Assembly: GCA_008692225.1 (NCBI GenBank) | Contig: VICG01000011.1 | Location: forward strand, 1,550,001-1,614,000 | Source of the DNA: Monilinia fructicola | Lineage: Eukaryota; Ascomycota; Leotiomycetes; Helotiales; Sclerotiniaceae | Length of the DNA: 64,000 nt | Reading direction: 5' to 3' | Shown: positions 37,477 through 49,514 of the stretch, piece by piece | How the letters are laid out: each line of letters opens with the position of its first letter | Numbering within the stretch: position 1 is the first letter of the stretch | Translations under genes and position numbers: made by a program | Notes under the pieces: model-generated | Databases searched by the model: none | The model's input: the letters and a program-made list of their open reading frames with translations, nothing else | Told to the model about the DNA's origin: nothing

Positions 37477-39257
37477 CTAGATCTTTTTCAGTCTTACATA
37501 ACACTGTTGTGGTATTCGCGCAATTCCTTCTAGCCCCGCGTAGGTTGATATCGCCGGTGGAGTCTCCAACAGTTCAAACTTCCAAACCAACATAGCTATT
37601 ATTGTCTTCATTTCTAAGTATGCCAATCTTCTTCCCCAGCAAGCGCGAGGACCCAAGCCAAATACAAGCTGTGGCCCTGCAGCTCCATCAAAATCAACGT
37701 CAGATTCCAAACACCCTCACCGTGGTTCTTGCGCACGAGCCACCGCTCAGGATCAAAGAGTGTCAGGTCTTGGGATTCGTTCCACGTGCCGTTGAGCTTA
37801 GCTGCGCGCGATGTCTCGCTTCGCTTCGAATCATCAATAGGGATGGATGGCGACAAGAAACCTGGTCCATTGGACACAAAGAAAACCTGCGTACCCTTTT
37901 TTATCGGGTAGCCGAGTATTGTGGTATTGCACATAGCTTCACGGGTGACTGTGACAGCATTTATACGCAGCATCTCTTCAATTACCGCATCTAAGTAAGG
38001 TATTTTCGCACGGCGGATCTCTTCGAAAGTAAAGAGCCGATTTTCCGACTTCGCGATAAACATTGTCTCGTGCAGCACTGAGCGTAGCTTTTTCTGAATG
38101 AGAGGAAAGTCCGTAAGGTACTTAGCTAGCCACATCAATTGCTCCGCTGGTTGTGTGATGGCCTCCTAATAATGTTACCAAACATCTGTGAATATATTTC
38201 AGCAAATTTTCATATTTTTATCAATAGAGTCTTTCTTACCTCATCTCCAAAGACCTCGTTTTTAAAGTCTGGCGCTCGACCTTCCTTCTCTGCTCGGACT
38301 CCTTCTCGCATCAACATGTGTTCAATACCAGTCTCGACGTGCCCAGCACGGTAATTTTCTAGTCCGATTGCCAATTGTTCTTTCATAGTCCGATTCTTCT
38401 CCTCGAAGATTCTTTTGTACCAGGATTGCTTTGACCACCACCATGTTTGTAATCTTGGAATGATAGCATTGATGGTCCTCTCCACAATCTCAGGTGCTTC
38501 GTAAACAGATTCCAAGAACTTTGCGATGGGAGCCACGGAAAATTCAACCGGCTGGTCAAAAGAACCCGCATTTATCTCGCGGGCACTGGTCTTGCTTAAA
38601 AGTTCCACTTGAGGACCCAGAGCTGTATGCGTCCAGTTTTTTACCAAAAGCAAAATTGAGCATGACATCGAGAGAAGTGTATTCCAGATCTTTTTTGACG
38701 CTAAATGGTCTTCCGCTGGCTAAATTCATTTTTGTCTCAAACAACTTCATAACTTCCAGCCCCTTGCTATGAACCGCCGGTCCAACGTGCTTGTTAAGAA
38801 AGCTTGTGGTCATGAGGTCCTGGATCAGTTGGCGGTTTGCTTTGAACTTTTCGTCTGTATTGTAAATACCATGGAAAGAGCCCATACACGCCATTCCATC
38901 TGAGAGAAAAGACGATTTGTCAAACTCTTTGCGGCGCGTTAGGATGTCCTTCGCCTCTCGAAAGTCGGCTAAGAGAATCCACGGCTGGGAGAAGGGGCGT
39001 ATGAAAACCTGACAAATGGGCGAATTCATCTTCTTCACCTGCTTAGCACACCAGACACGAAATTCTCCAGTCACGCTGACTTCTTTGATCATGTCTGGGG
39101 CGTCTCCAAATAGTGACTTGATTGCCTTGGGGTTGTGAGCAATCCCAGGTATTGGTTTTGGAAGAAGCCATTGGTACAAGCAATACACGCCAATTGTTAC
39201 GGCAGCGGCGACAGCAGTAACCTGAGCCAAAGGTGCCGAGATGAATGGAAAGTACAT
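37477..39257 (-). CDS. cytochrome P450 monooxygenase, frame-broken
   Basis: Membrane-anchored haem oxygenase, about 535 residues, two exons with a 54 nt intron (38186-38239). An N-terminal transmembrane helix (residues 10-30) and a Pro-containing hinge (KPIPG) point to ER attachment. The I-helix motif is GGHHTTSG (near 38160), the K-helix ExxR is EEMLR (near 37960), and the haem loop FGLGPRACWG with its ligand Cys lies near 37645. Four single-base breaks: an extra A in A6 at 38637-38642, an extra T at 38168-38169, an extra T at 38137-38138, and one missing base at 37709-37711. All motifs are preserved around them. Family-level assignment is firm; the substrate is presumably the cluster polyketide. 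Confidence 0.85.
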
Positions 39258-39544
39258 GTGAATGATGCTCGTGAGGATGCTTTAAAAATTTCTCGCCCAA
39301 ACAGATTTATTTGGGTTATCATCAGGCTCCCTAATGCTTAATAATATACATCACGTAAGGGAAAGGTGGCTAGATTTCCGACGGTGAATAGCCTTTGTAG
39401 CGATACGGTATAGTCTGCCACTACCACTTGGTATTACAGTATCACATTACAACTGTATAATGTAGAGGATTGTGCCAGCAACCAAGAGAGTGACCGAACA
39501 GAACTGGTTCGGTCACCGGCAATATGATGCACAACCATGGACTG

Positions 39545-39566
39545 TCGGCCGAGAAATCTCGGCCGG
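39545..39566. promoter_or_regulatory. paired TCGGCCGA / TCGGCCGG sites
   Basis: TCGGCCGA at 39545-39552 and TCGGCCGG at 39559-39566, 14 bp start to start, about 290 bp upstream of the P450 start. Confidence 0.55.
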
Positions 39567-40559
39567 TTCAATATAAGCGAAGAGCCTAAGTAAGCATACC
39601 TTATACAAGATAAGCGAGATGACTGAATTCAGTGAGAGACGGATAGGTATTGCCAACTAGAAAAACTGAGTGAGATTGTTGAATACTAAGATTCTTAAAC
39701 ACCACGGCTGCACGGCAAAGCTTCGTGGCCCAGTTGTGGCCCAGTTCCTTGAATATTATGCCTTGGATACTAATCAACCAGTAGGAACCGACGTGTATGA
39801 GTCATATTAGTAGAACGCTCAAGACTACGCAATTCTCGCCCTGAGGGGGGATTCTTGGTGCAAAACATTTGTGCCGCAAGATGTTCTATTTCACTTCAAC
39901 TAGGCAACTATTAATCACCTGAGAAAGAATTAACATTAGAATACTAGAAGAATCAAGGGGTAATATTTTCATATTTTCAGCACTCTGTATTACCTTAACT
40001 TTTGCTATTTCAGGTCTTAGATTCTTAGCACTGCTACACTTCCCAAAACCATAAGCAACCAACAACCATATGTTTAGAAAGGGAGTTTGCATCTAGAGGG
40101 TGTAGTTAAGCAACTAACGCACTTCGGACTGCGGCATGAATAGATATTTGCATGGTACTTTAATGGAAAAGTAAGACCAGAAGGATCACATCTACGCCCC
40201 TTAATTCGTTTGGGCTAGCCTTCGGAATGGGGTTTTCAGAATATTGGACCTTGTGAGAGACCTCCTATCTCAAGTGGGGTAAGAGGAAGTAGTTATGTCT
40301 GTTCTGCACGAATAGAAGACGGTTTCAATCCCGTGTGTTGTTCATGAGAAAAAAGGACGTAAATTGCTCGGGTCTAACAGCCTAGCGAAAATGCCCCTTA
40401 AACCAAACCCGCTTTTTTTGAACTATTCACTCGTGCGGCACGAAGTATAAAAATAATTTGCCCTGTTCCACAGCTTCTTCTACCAGTAGCTGTCCCAAAG
40501 TCTGCAAGTTCCATCCAAGATTTATGCACAGATCGTCCCGGGATGTACACACTACCTTG

Positions 40560-40567
40560 ACGGCCGA
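40560..40567. promoter_or_regulatory. ACGGCCGA site
   Basis: One-base variant of the cluster palindrome about 560 bp upstream of the BBE-type oxidase. Confidence 0.35.
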
Positions 40568-41128
40568 GAGACCATGCAAAGACCACGTTATAGCCACGAG
40601 AGATTTCCATTGTATGCAATGCAATCAGCCAGCCGTCAGCCCAGTTTGGTCCCAATAGCTTGGTCGCTAGTTAATTGGCCGCTTATGGTTTCATTCAAAA
40701 CCATGGCATAATAATCCCCCCCTTTCATAAGTCTCAGTATTACGCCGGTTCTAACCTCGATGGTGACAAATGTCGACTATAAGATACTTATTTAGTGGTC
40801 AGGCGGCTGTCAGGTCATTCTCTGCTGATTATAGATTATTTGCATAATTGAATCCTGGTCAATTAGGAACCGAGATATCAGCTGGATGATTGAAATCTAT
40901 AGATTTGAAAATGGTATGATGGTGATTATACGGGCTTTCTTTGCCGTATGAATTTCACAGCTCAGAAATATTCTCTCGAGGCGATGCGGAATCGAAGCAT
41001 ATAGAGCACGGAATCTTCGCATTCCTTAATGAAGACCGTTCTTTGTCAATCACCATTGTCTTGTTTCATTCTCCTCCTTTACCATTCTTCTTTCTTTCGC
41101 TTGCTTTGATTCGGGTCACAATTTCAAC

Positions 41129-42792
41129 ATGAAATCATATATTTCGGTTATAGGCGGTCTCGCCATTTTTCAGAACCTTGTGGTATCTGTTACAATTCCT
41201 TCATACTTTCAAACCAGTCCAACAACAAGTCGCCAAAATATCTACCGCAGCTGTGCAAAAAGAGCTTGGTAGTAGACTCTCTAATTCCTCCGCCATCTTT
41301 GGGCCAGATGATAGCCGCTACAATGAGTCGACCGCGAGGTGGGATAATTTTGCTGTGCCTCAAGTTCAACTGGTCATTGAGCCTGGTACCGAATCTGACG
41401 TTCCAAAAATTGTGAGTACTATCAATTTATATTATTTTTTTTCTATCCAGCTGACAGTAACCAAGGTTAAATACTGTAATCAACACAACATAGACTTTCT
41501 GGCAATCAACCGTGGCCATGGCTCTGCTCAAAGTCTCGGATCATTCAACGGGATTCAGATCAACATGGTTAATCTCCATAATATTACTATTCAACCTGAT
41601 GGAAAATCTGCCTGGTTTCAAGGTGGTACATACGACGGGCAAGTATCAAGGTACCTCTGGGAAGAAGGCTATGTTGCCACCACTGGTTCCTGTGATTGTG
41701 TTGGTTTAATGGGTGCCGGTCTGGGTGGTGGGCATGGTCGCCACGAAGGTCTTTACGGCATGGTCAGCGATAATCTTCTGCAACTTAACCTTGTTTTGGG
41801 CGACGGTACAACTATTCGCGTGAATAACAATAGCCATAGCGATCTTTTGTGGGGAATGAAAGGTGCCGGTCACAACTTTGGTATTGTTACTAGCTTTGAG
41901 ATGAAGATTCACCCTCGCGGCCCCGACACTTGGCACTACCACAACTATATCTGGACTGGCGATAAGCTAGTAAACGTCTTCAACACTCTGAACGCTTTTC
42001 ATCGCAATGGCTCTACTCCTGTCAATATGACTACCAACTTCGGCAATTTTTTCATGAACTCTTCCATCAGCACAACCGAGCCAATAATTTGGTGGACATT
42101 TTCTTACCGTGGATCCGAAGAAGAAGCCGAAAATTTATTAGCTCCATTCAATGCTATTGGGAGCGTATATGAAGAATCTGGCAATATCCCTTACCCTGAA
42201 GTCGCTCATGCTCAACAAACTGGCGAAGAAGATGCAATCTGTCAGGATGGAGTTATTCGAATTACCTCCACCTCAGGCTTGCAGGTGTACAACGTGACCG
42301 CAGAGCAACAGATATGGAACTCATTCGTGCAGCGCCTTAAGACAAACAACGAGCTTGCCCAAGGAGGAATCATTCTGCATGAAGGATACTCCACTGCCGC
42401 CGTCGAGGCCATAAATGGAGATACATCAGCTTATCCCTTTCGTGCCGATCATCACCTTATGCTTTTTTCAGGGACTAATTGCCCCGGACTCAGGTCTAGA
42501 GGATGCTGCTTGGGAGTGGGCTTATGAAGTTAGAGACCTATGGAACGGCGGTCAACCTAACCGTCTTCCGGATGCCTACCTCAACTATGCCAATGGCTTT
42601 GAGCCCCTTGAACAAAGATTTGGCCACGAGCCATGGCGTCTAGAGAGACTCTGTAACCTCAAAGCTAAATATGATCCTAAGAACCGCTTCCGCTACTTCA
42701 ACCCTATCGTTCAGGAGCCGTCGAACTACACGAATTCCATCAATCCTGGCAACTATACAACTCCATCGTACAAGCGTAGCCAAGTACACTAG
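41129..42792 (+). CDS. secreted BBE-type FAD-linked oxidase, frame-broken
   Basis: Flavin oxidase of the berberine-bridge-enzyme (FAD_binding_4/BBE) family, about 535 residues. A signal peptide (MKSYISVIGGLAIF start) suggests passage through the secretory pathway. A 54 nt intron (41412-41465) has an AAG acceptor. The FAD domain shows NRGHG, whose His is a candidate covalent flavin site, and GSCDCVGLMGAG, whose Cys matches the second covalent site; the C-terminal BBE motif RYFNP lies near 42690. Many N-glycosylation sites (NNS, NGS, NMT, NSS). Two single-base breaks: an extra T at 41207-41209, between signal peptide and mature part, and an extra T in T6 at 42463-42468. Likely carries out a two-electron oxidation or ring closure. 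Confidence 0.85.
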
Positions 42793-43471
42793 GGTCTGAT
42801 CATCATTAGATTAGAATAAGGCAATTATTAGGTTTCAGTAACTATAGGTGGATATATGTTTTCGTTTTTCTATTCATTCACTTCATTCTTCTAGACTAAA
42901 ATATTCGGTTCAATTCCAAATTTTGTACAGTAGTTATTCATTTCGAAGTCCGAATATATATTTCAGGTGATTTCATTCGTGTTGACTTCTCACCCCTTGT
43001 TTGACATTGTCTAAACTCGACATGTACGCCTCCAATGGTGATTATATTTTCTTGTCTCATCTCTAATCTTGTTCCTACAAAGTGTAGTATTTGAGAAAAT
43101 TTCGTTACCCACTGATATTTGAAGCATTTTTGGGCCCGCTTTGAATTACTCTGTGGGAACATGCAACATTGTGATATGACATGTTGGGTTACCGGATAAA
43201 AGTGTAAGAACTGGAACTCATGAGCTAAAGAAATTGAGGCTTACGAAGCTTGAGCTGAATAGAGGTATGGAGGGCTGCGTTACATGCCAGAGTTAATATC
43301 AACCATCAATGGGACATGCAGCATTTTTGTGTACCCAATGTTCTATTCTTCAGAAGTATTATCCTAGAGATGAACGGACCATTCTTGATTGTTCTTCCTA
43401 AGCCTAATTATCCTTTCCCTCACATATCCGAAGGGTTTATATCATTTCCATGCATATAGTTCACGATAAGT
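42793..43471. other. convergent 3' spacer
   Basis: Spacer between the 3' ends of the BBE oxidase and the MFS transporter. AT-rich, no supported gene and no cluster palindrome. It marks the boundary between the frame-broken and the intact halves of the cluster. Confidence 0.5.
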
Positions 43472-45516
43472 TTAAGCTTTTGAGCCCTCATCCTTTTTCC
43501 TAATATCTTTGAACCCCATAAACCAGCTAGCAGCAAAACACCCCACGGCTGCTCCAGCCGTGAGATAGAGCTCTCGATCAATGCTTTTCGCATAGGCCAC
43601 AAGTATACCTACAAGATTATCTCCTTCAAACAACGAGCGAAAGCCTGTTGCACCCGCGTTTATGACTACCTGTGGATCAATGGAAGGCGCATATTCGGGA
43701 ATAAGAGTTTTGAGACTATTGGTGAAGATGGTGTCTGAGAAGCTGAGGAACAGGGCCACAATGAATGACTGGCTAAACATGAGAATTGCCATGGCATCGG
43801 GGATCTGAGTTGAAGCCAGAGTGTTTTGAACTGCAATTATAGGCTAGGATAAGTCAGTAAGCTTCTAGACTATTTCATTACGGAATGCAGGTGTCTTACA
43901 ATTTGTAATGCGAGCCCGCGACCAGCTCCTGAAATGATCTGGTATCCAATCCATTTTCCAGTCGATGTTTCAGGCAACAAGGTAGCTAAGAGGCCATTTC
44001 CGATTGCTACTAGAGCGGAACCAATGAGAGCGAATGGCAAATAATAACCTAGTTTACCAACTGAAAAACTCAGCAATGAAAGACTATTAGAAGATTTAAA
44101 GGTTTACCTACGTAGTATCCCAGAGGTTATAGCAAATAGAACGTGACTCAAGACAATCGGGAGGAAGTATACGCCGCTCATCGTAGGGGATGCGCCTTTA
44201 ACCCCTTGGAAATAAATGGGCAAGTAGTATGCTACACAGACAAGCTGAGCCATGAATAGCCCATACGCCAGACAGCTTGACCAGACAATCTTCTGCTTCA
44301 CCATAGAGAATGCAATCATTGCCTCATCACCTTTATGGTACTCCCAGCCTAGAAATACAAGAAATGTACCACCACTACCGCAAAAGAGTCCGATTATTGT
44401 GGCACTGTTCCAACGGAATGTTGTACCACCATAGTCAAGTGCGAGTAACAGTTGTAGAGCAGCTCCAGCAAAAAAGACAAAACCCCAAAGGTCGAGCTTT
44501 GGTGGGAGTGTGCGCAGGGCTGTTCTGAATGGGGGCTTGGGTAGTGGATCAGGAACATGGGAAAAGATCAGGAGGACCGCGAGGAGACCGCCGATGGGAA
44601 GGTTGATGTAAAAACCTGATTTAGAGAGGAAATTAGAATCGCGAATAATGTAAAGAAAATAGTGAGGTTGAACTAACACCATCTCCAATTTACATATTGC
44701 GTTAGTGCTCCTCCGATCAATGGTCCTGCTACCAATCCAAGTTGTGAAACTAGAGCATTCGTCAACATATAATTCGTGGTACTGATTAGACTTAGACATA
44801 CCGCCACTAACGAACCCAATGAGCGCCGGTCTTTTGTGCATTGGGACGCATCCAGCAATAATCGTAAAAGCACCATTCAAAATACCAGAAGTTCCCAAAC
44901 CAGCAACTGCTCTTCCAATAATGAACATTTTTGATGAAGTTGCCACGGCACAAATAAGTGAGCCCACTTCGAAGAGGGCGAAAAATGCCAGGAAAGTCCA
45001 CTAGATACCATGGAGTTAAATACCCCAAAATATTGAAAATGAACATGTGCATCCAGAATTTCTCACCTTAGGATCAAAATTGGAGTAAAACTTTCCTGTC
45101 AGCGGCTGAAGCACGGCACTGAATTGACAACATATTAACCAGGTAGATTGTGAAAATATTTCAAACTCACGTACCTCGCAAGTTCATATGCCGCACCATA
45201 CCACCCGACATCCTGTAATGAATGGAAATGACTTGTGATAACTGGAGTGGCCTCAATTAACTTGTTAGCACCAGATAATGAAGTACTCTAACATGTGAAC
45301 ACATACCGTTACTATGATAGATATATCAAGTAGCATGAGGAAACTTCCGATGGTCACAGCGATCACAATAGGGAGTAATTTCAACCCAGAAACCCATTGT
45401 GGCTCTTGGTCAGGTACATGAGCGCCTGCTGCTGGCTCAAGAACTGGAATGGATTTCGTTTTTGAATCTTCAGACAGAGACAGAGGAACAGACAGGTTCC
45501 GTGTTCTCTCTTCCAT
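43472..45516 (-). CDS. MFS exporter, DHA2 (14-helix) type
   Basis: Proton-driven multidrug/toxin-type efflux pump in the plasma membrane, probably exporting the cluster product. At least seven introns of 52-66 nt. The first exons are 45516-45307, 45251-45175, 45118-45067, 45000-44802, 44749-44678 and 44615-44108; a further two follow. The N-terminus is a hydrophilic tail, then helix 1 with the DHA2 signature [10 protein letters not shown] (joined across intron 1), [11 protein letters not shown], the inner-loop GRAVAGLG, the helix 5 motif VAGPLIGG and [14 protein letters not shown], all typical of the family. All splice joins keep the frame and no break was seen. The C-terminus carries charged residues (KDIRKKDEG). 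The ATG at 45516 is the only plausible start. Confidence 0.88.
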
Positions 45517-46595
45517 TTCTTGGTTGGAATTTTTCTGCTCGCTAGTCGTAGTAGCTATAATTGCGTGAGAGTAACTATTGGAATCGCTCGATTCGATAAC
45601 AATTCATTCAAATAACAAGAGCCATTCAAGTGGCATAATTTGTAAGCAGAAAGAATGAAGTTAGGAAGGCCTGAAACATTTTCGGCCGAAATTCTGATGA
45701 ACCAACCACGCCATCATCGGCTTTGTCAAAAAACAAACATTGGACCCTCCTTAATATAGCGAAGTTCTTGTGTATGATCCAATAAAGTATCAAACAAAGC
45801 TTTCTGTGTTACACAGTATGCAAGGTTTCGTTGAGCTGAATAGCTGTGCTTTTGCTACCGTGTATCCCATATATAGGTCTTGTTGGATTGGAAATCAAGG
45901 CATGAAAAAACCAGATTTTATGTCCCGTAAACTCAAGAAACACTATAATGTTTCTGTGTATCGAAAAAGATTGATCCCAACTTTCAGGTCCTTCAGGATA
46001 GTACAGTACATTAATGAGCGTGAGTCCTGGCGTTAAAGAAGACCATCTTACAGTATCTTGTCGGTCGTCATCTCTGCTTAACCCAGAGTAGTACAAATTA
46101 AGAATAATGATTGACTTAATGTGATCACATACCAAACGGAACCGGCATTCCAACAGGTTCTTCCACCAAGTCGATGCACTGCAAATGGGCTATTAATGAA
46201 TGTATCGGCCAGTTTAATCCTTGAAATGAACAGAGCTATTGAAGAATTAGTTGATTTTCCAAGATGATTGCTAAGATGAAACGTATGACTCCATAACCAC
46301 CGATTGGGCGGGATACCAAGCATTTAGTAGCTGTACGCAAACTTCTGACATCAACTGCACCTTTCAATGAGAAGTTTATTGATTGTATTGTTTTTCAATC
46401 AGATACATGTTTTATTGCGCCGTCAAGTGTTCAGGCATACCTAAGAAGTTTGGAGATCTCTTTTACTTGGCTCTGTGGTTATGCATGCCTAGCCGAAATT
46501 AGATACATCTATTCTGAGCGCCTTCCTAACCATATCCAAATGATCATTGAGGCAACAGGAAACTTCAATTTGCGACTAATTTACGTGCAAACCCT
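45517..46595. other. intergenic spacer MFS promoter / methyltransferase 3' end
   Basis: 1.1 kb. Apart from the palindrome at 45682 I see no supported gene; frames at 45770-46323 overlap on both strands and lack motifs. Confidence 0.5.
45682..45689. promoter_or_regulatory. TCGGCCGA site upstream of the MFS gene
   Basis: TTTTCGGCCGAAA context, about 166 bp upstream of the MFS start; the flanks match the copy at 36071 on one side and those at 47719/47736 on the other. Confidence 0.55.
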
Positions 46596-47450
46596 TCAAA
46601 GAGGCTTTTGTGCAACGCATACAATTCTTGGGACGCAAAATGCAGCTCCAGCTACTGATTCTTCGTACCCTTCCTCTATAAGTCGAAAATATTTGGAAGC
46701 GGCCTCGTGGTTTCCAAGCTTCACCAAGCTCGAAGCGAACTCCTCCATTGTGAGAAGGTGCTGCTCGTTGAATGCTCTAGTCAACTCGGGAGTATCTCCA
46801 AAATGCTCCATTTTGGCGTTCTGGAATCCTTCCTCAATGAGGAATTGAGGCAGTTGGATCGTCCAATCGTGCCTTCCATGTGCCCATGACAGCTCTTTCA
46901 TTTGTTGCAAAGCTGGAGCCTCCAAATTGGGATCTACCTTCTTGACGCTCATGTTCACGAAGTCAAGTTCGTCCCACTGTAGATATCCGCCAGGTTTGAG
47001 CAGTTTGAGAAGATTCCGAATGAGGGGTCGAGGATTCTTTTGTTCAATAACAAGAACAAGCAATCTGGTGTGCACATAATCGTATTTACCAATAAGTTCG
47101 TCTGGAATATTCCCCAGAATGTTTAGATATTTCACGTCAACATTTGGAGGTAGCCAGGCTGGGTGAGGAGACTGGCGAAGTACAATGTCGAAGCCATCTA
47201 ACTGTGCCTCTGGAAATTGTCGAGAGACATCGATAAGCCAAATCCCAGTGCCTGATGCCACATCAGCGATAACACTTTCTTTAGAGAGCGAAGGTAGAAT
47301 CGAAGGATCGATATTGAATCCCAGTGCATCTCTCCAAAGATAGAATTGGAGGTTCAGACGACAGGCTGCAGCATGACTGCGGTCGCGATCCAAGATATAT
47401 CCTTGTCCGTCGACCAGATTCCAGTCAGTCTTTTGAACTCCCTCTGGCAT
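46596..47450 (-). CDS. LaeA/UMTA-like SAM-dependent methyltransferase
   Basis: 284 residues, no intron. Class I methyltransferase: motif I VIADVASGTGIW at about residue 85, an acidic strand (LDGFDI), and a post-I motif KPGGYLQWDELD near residue 165. The family contains both the regulator LaeA and small-molecule methyltransferases such as those in gliotoxin-type clusters. Its place inside a cluster, sharing a divergent promoter with an SDR, favours a role as a tailoring enzyme (O- or carboxyl-methylation), but regulation cannot be excluded. Frame intact. Confidence 0.85.
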   Translation of the reverse strand: MPEGVQKTDWNLVDGQGYILDRDRSHAAACRLNLQFYLWRDALGFNIDPSILPSLSKESVIADVASGTGIWLIDVSRQFPEAQLDGFDIVLRQSPHPAWLPPNVDVKYLNILGNIPDELIGKYDYVHTRLLVLVIEQKNPRPLIRNLLKLLKPGGYLQWDELDFVNMSVKKVDPNLEAPALQQMKELSWAHGRHDWTIQLPQFLIEEGFQNAKMEHFGDTPELTRAFNEQHLLTMEEFASSLVKLGNHEAASKYFRLIEEGYEESVAGAAFCVPRIVCVAQKPL

Positions 47451-48049
47451 GATAACAGGAACTATCTATAAAAAGTTGGTGCATTAGCTAAACACTAACT
47501 GGAAAGCTGAAAGTAACGGGCAAATTAACCAGGAACAACTATTCCTGCCCTTTGCACTTTGGTTCCATTTAACCCAGAGGTATGAATCCCATATACGCAT
47601 ATACATAGTCAAACCGGCCCGGGCGAATATTCCACCCGATAAATATATGTCTATATCTCAGAAGTTGGTATCGGGCATCAGTCCCTCGCCACTTGTTTAT
47701 ATTATATTTGTACTAGCGTCGGCCGAAACTCTGCGTCGGCCGAAACTTAAGCGACCACCACATTATATTGGGTTACATGTAGCTGCTAAAGCTTCATGGC
47801 AACATCATTTTTCCAAACATGAACGGCGCATAAACGGTGCGTAACAAACATGAGGAACAGTGAATTGATTGTAAATCAAGTTGCGCCGTTAGCAGGGGTC
47901 GACTATCCTGATTGATAATCAATCACGATTCTACCTCCTCGTCATTGACACTATTTACCCATCCCATCGCACTGCTTCTTCCTCATACTTTTCATCAACC
48001 CCATACCCTTTCCAAACAATCATATACAATATCGCAAAATCTCATCAGA
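47451..48049. promoter_or_regulatory. divergent promoter methyltransferase / SDR
   Basis: 600 bp spacer with a perfect direct repeat of GCGTCGGCCGAAACT at 47717 and 47734 (17 bp apart), about 270 bp from one start and 310 bp from the other. Pyrimidine-rich leader before the SDR start. Confidence 0.6.
47719..47743. promoter_or_regulatory. tandem TCGGCCGA sites
   Basis: TCGGCCGA at 47719-47726 and 47736-47743, each inside the same 15 bp word. Spacing of 17 bp puts them slightly over 1.5 helical turns apart. Confidence 0.6.
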
Positions 48050-48963
48050 ATGTCTTCCTATCTTGTTACAGGCGCCAACCGAGGTCTTGGACTCGAGCTC
48101 ACTCGCCAACTTGCCTCTCTCCCTGCCTCCAAAGTCAGCAAGATTTTTGCAACGGCACGAGGAGATGCCTCTAAGCTAAAAGAGATCGCTGAAGTATCAT
48201 CTGGCCGAGTTGTTATTGTGAAGCTTGATGTCACTAAAGATGCAACTATTAGGCAAGCCGCGGCTGAAGTGGAGGCCAAACTGGAGGGCAAAGGATTAGA
48301 CGTCTTGATCAACAATGCTGGTATCTGTCAATATTCATTCGGAGGAACAGCCGCAATGTAAGCATTCGTTCATACTAAGATGATTCCGGATAACTAAACT
48401 GCCCTAGGGACAACCTTGAGGAGAGTTTCGCCACCAATGTCTTGGGAGTTCACTACGTGACTAGAGCATTCATCCCACTTCTTCAGAAAGGCACCTTGAA
48501 GAAGATAGCGAACATGTAGGCACTCGTAAACTCCAAGCGTATTCCAAATTCTAACAAGATCAAGCTCCACCACTTTGGCATCCATCACCTTAGCCAACTA
48601 CGCCGTAGCGCTCCCAGCTCCGGCCTACAAGATCTCCAAAGCGGCCATGAATGCGTTGACGGTTCAGTATGCCCTCGAATACGAGAAAGAAGGCTTCACA
48701 ATTTTCTCACTTAGCCCAGGAGTATGTAGTCAGCCGTTTCCAATCTCATAAAGCAGAGTTCTAACAAAAATTTATAGTGGCTCAGAACGGATCTAGGTGG
48801 TGAGCAAGGGGAATTGACAGTCGAGGAAGGTGCTGCAGCTTCATTGAAACTTATCGCGGAAGCTGGAAAGGAACAGAATGGACAGTTCACAAAGATTTAT
48901 ATTGATGAGTGGGAAACAAAGGGATATATCCACAAGTACGATGGAGTTTCTAGTCCATGGTAG
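48050..48963 (+). CDS. short-chain dehydrogenase (sniffer/CsgA-like)
   Basis: NAD(P)-dependent oxidoreductase, about 252 residues in four exons; introns 48358-48407, 48516-48564 and 48722-48777 (50, 49 and 56 nt), all keeping the frame. Motifs: cofactor loop TGANRGLG at the very N-terminus, INNAG (near 48310), NVLGVHYV, catalytic Ser in the NISTT segment, YKISK (YxxxK, near 48630), and the SPGW-RTDLGG segment after the third intron. At intron 2 two AG acceptors are possible; the one at 48564 gives the better-conserved NIS motif and a normal distance to the CTAAC branch site. It is clearly a different subfamily from the SDR at 36333. Probably reduces a ketone in the pathway. Confidence 0.87.
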
Positions 48964-49514
48964 AGAGGAGCCTGCCCGGATTATATCCATATATCCCTTC
49001 TCGTTGGATTTGGGTATGTTAACACCGTCAGGTAAAAGCGTGCTCAGATTGCAATTGAGAGTAATGACTTGTGGAGATTTTCAATGACTAAATTAAGCTT
49101 GATGAGAAATAAGAAATGAAAGCATTTAGGTTACTAGTAAACATAATGTAGAATGATCACGTGAACTATCATGTGATTATCATCGATAGAACTAAAGCAA
49201 GCGCTGCATGTTTTTCGTGTTACGTCGACGTCGTATCTTATATTAGTACCTGTTATTTGAACCTCTTTATAAGTGCCTCTTTGAACTCCTAAGATTTTCG
49301 TACGATAGCTGAATTGAATAGGGACTTGGTGCTCGGTTGCTTCATATATTCATTTCACTAATTACTTGGTTTTCAGATTTACATATTCCCCCTGCCTACG
49401 CCTTCTCACAGTGCACCTGAGCACTGTATTCATAAAATTGAGAATCAAATTACTTCACTAACTTTCCTATCTATCAAGTCTAACATCCTATCCTTACGCC
49501 CCCGACCCATCTTG
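48964..49514. other. convergent 3' spacer
   Basis: 550 bp between the SDR and the 3' end of HR-PKS 2; pyrimidine-rich in its right half. No gene or palindrome seen. Confidence 0.5.

Larger units (their letters stand above)
39258..41128. promoter_or_regulatory. divergent spacer P450 / BBE oxidase
   Basis: 1.87 kb between two divergent cluster genes. It carries cluster palindromes at 39545-39566 (two) and 40560-40567. Overlapping short frames on both strands at 40398-40658 may be a gene relic but carry no motif I recognise. Confidence 0.5.

Noticed and set aside
25833..42792. Programmed ribosomal frameshifting as the cause of the frame breaks
   Set aside because: Thirteen sites in five unrelated genes, mostly without a slippery heptamer or downstream structure that I can see; sequence error or decay is simpler.
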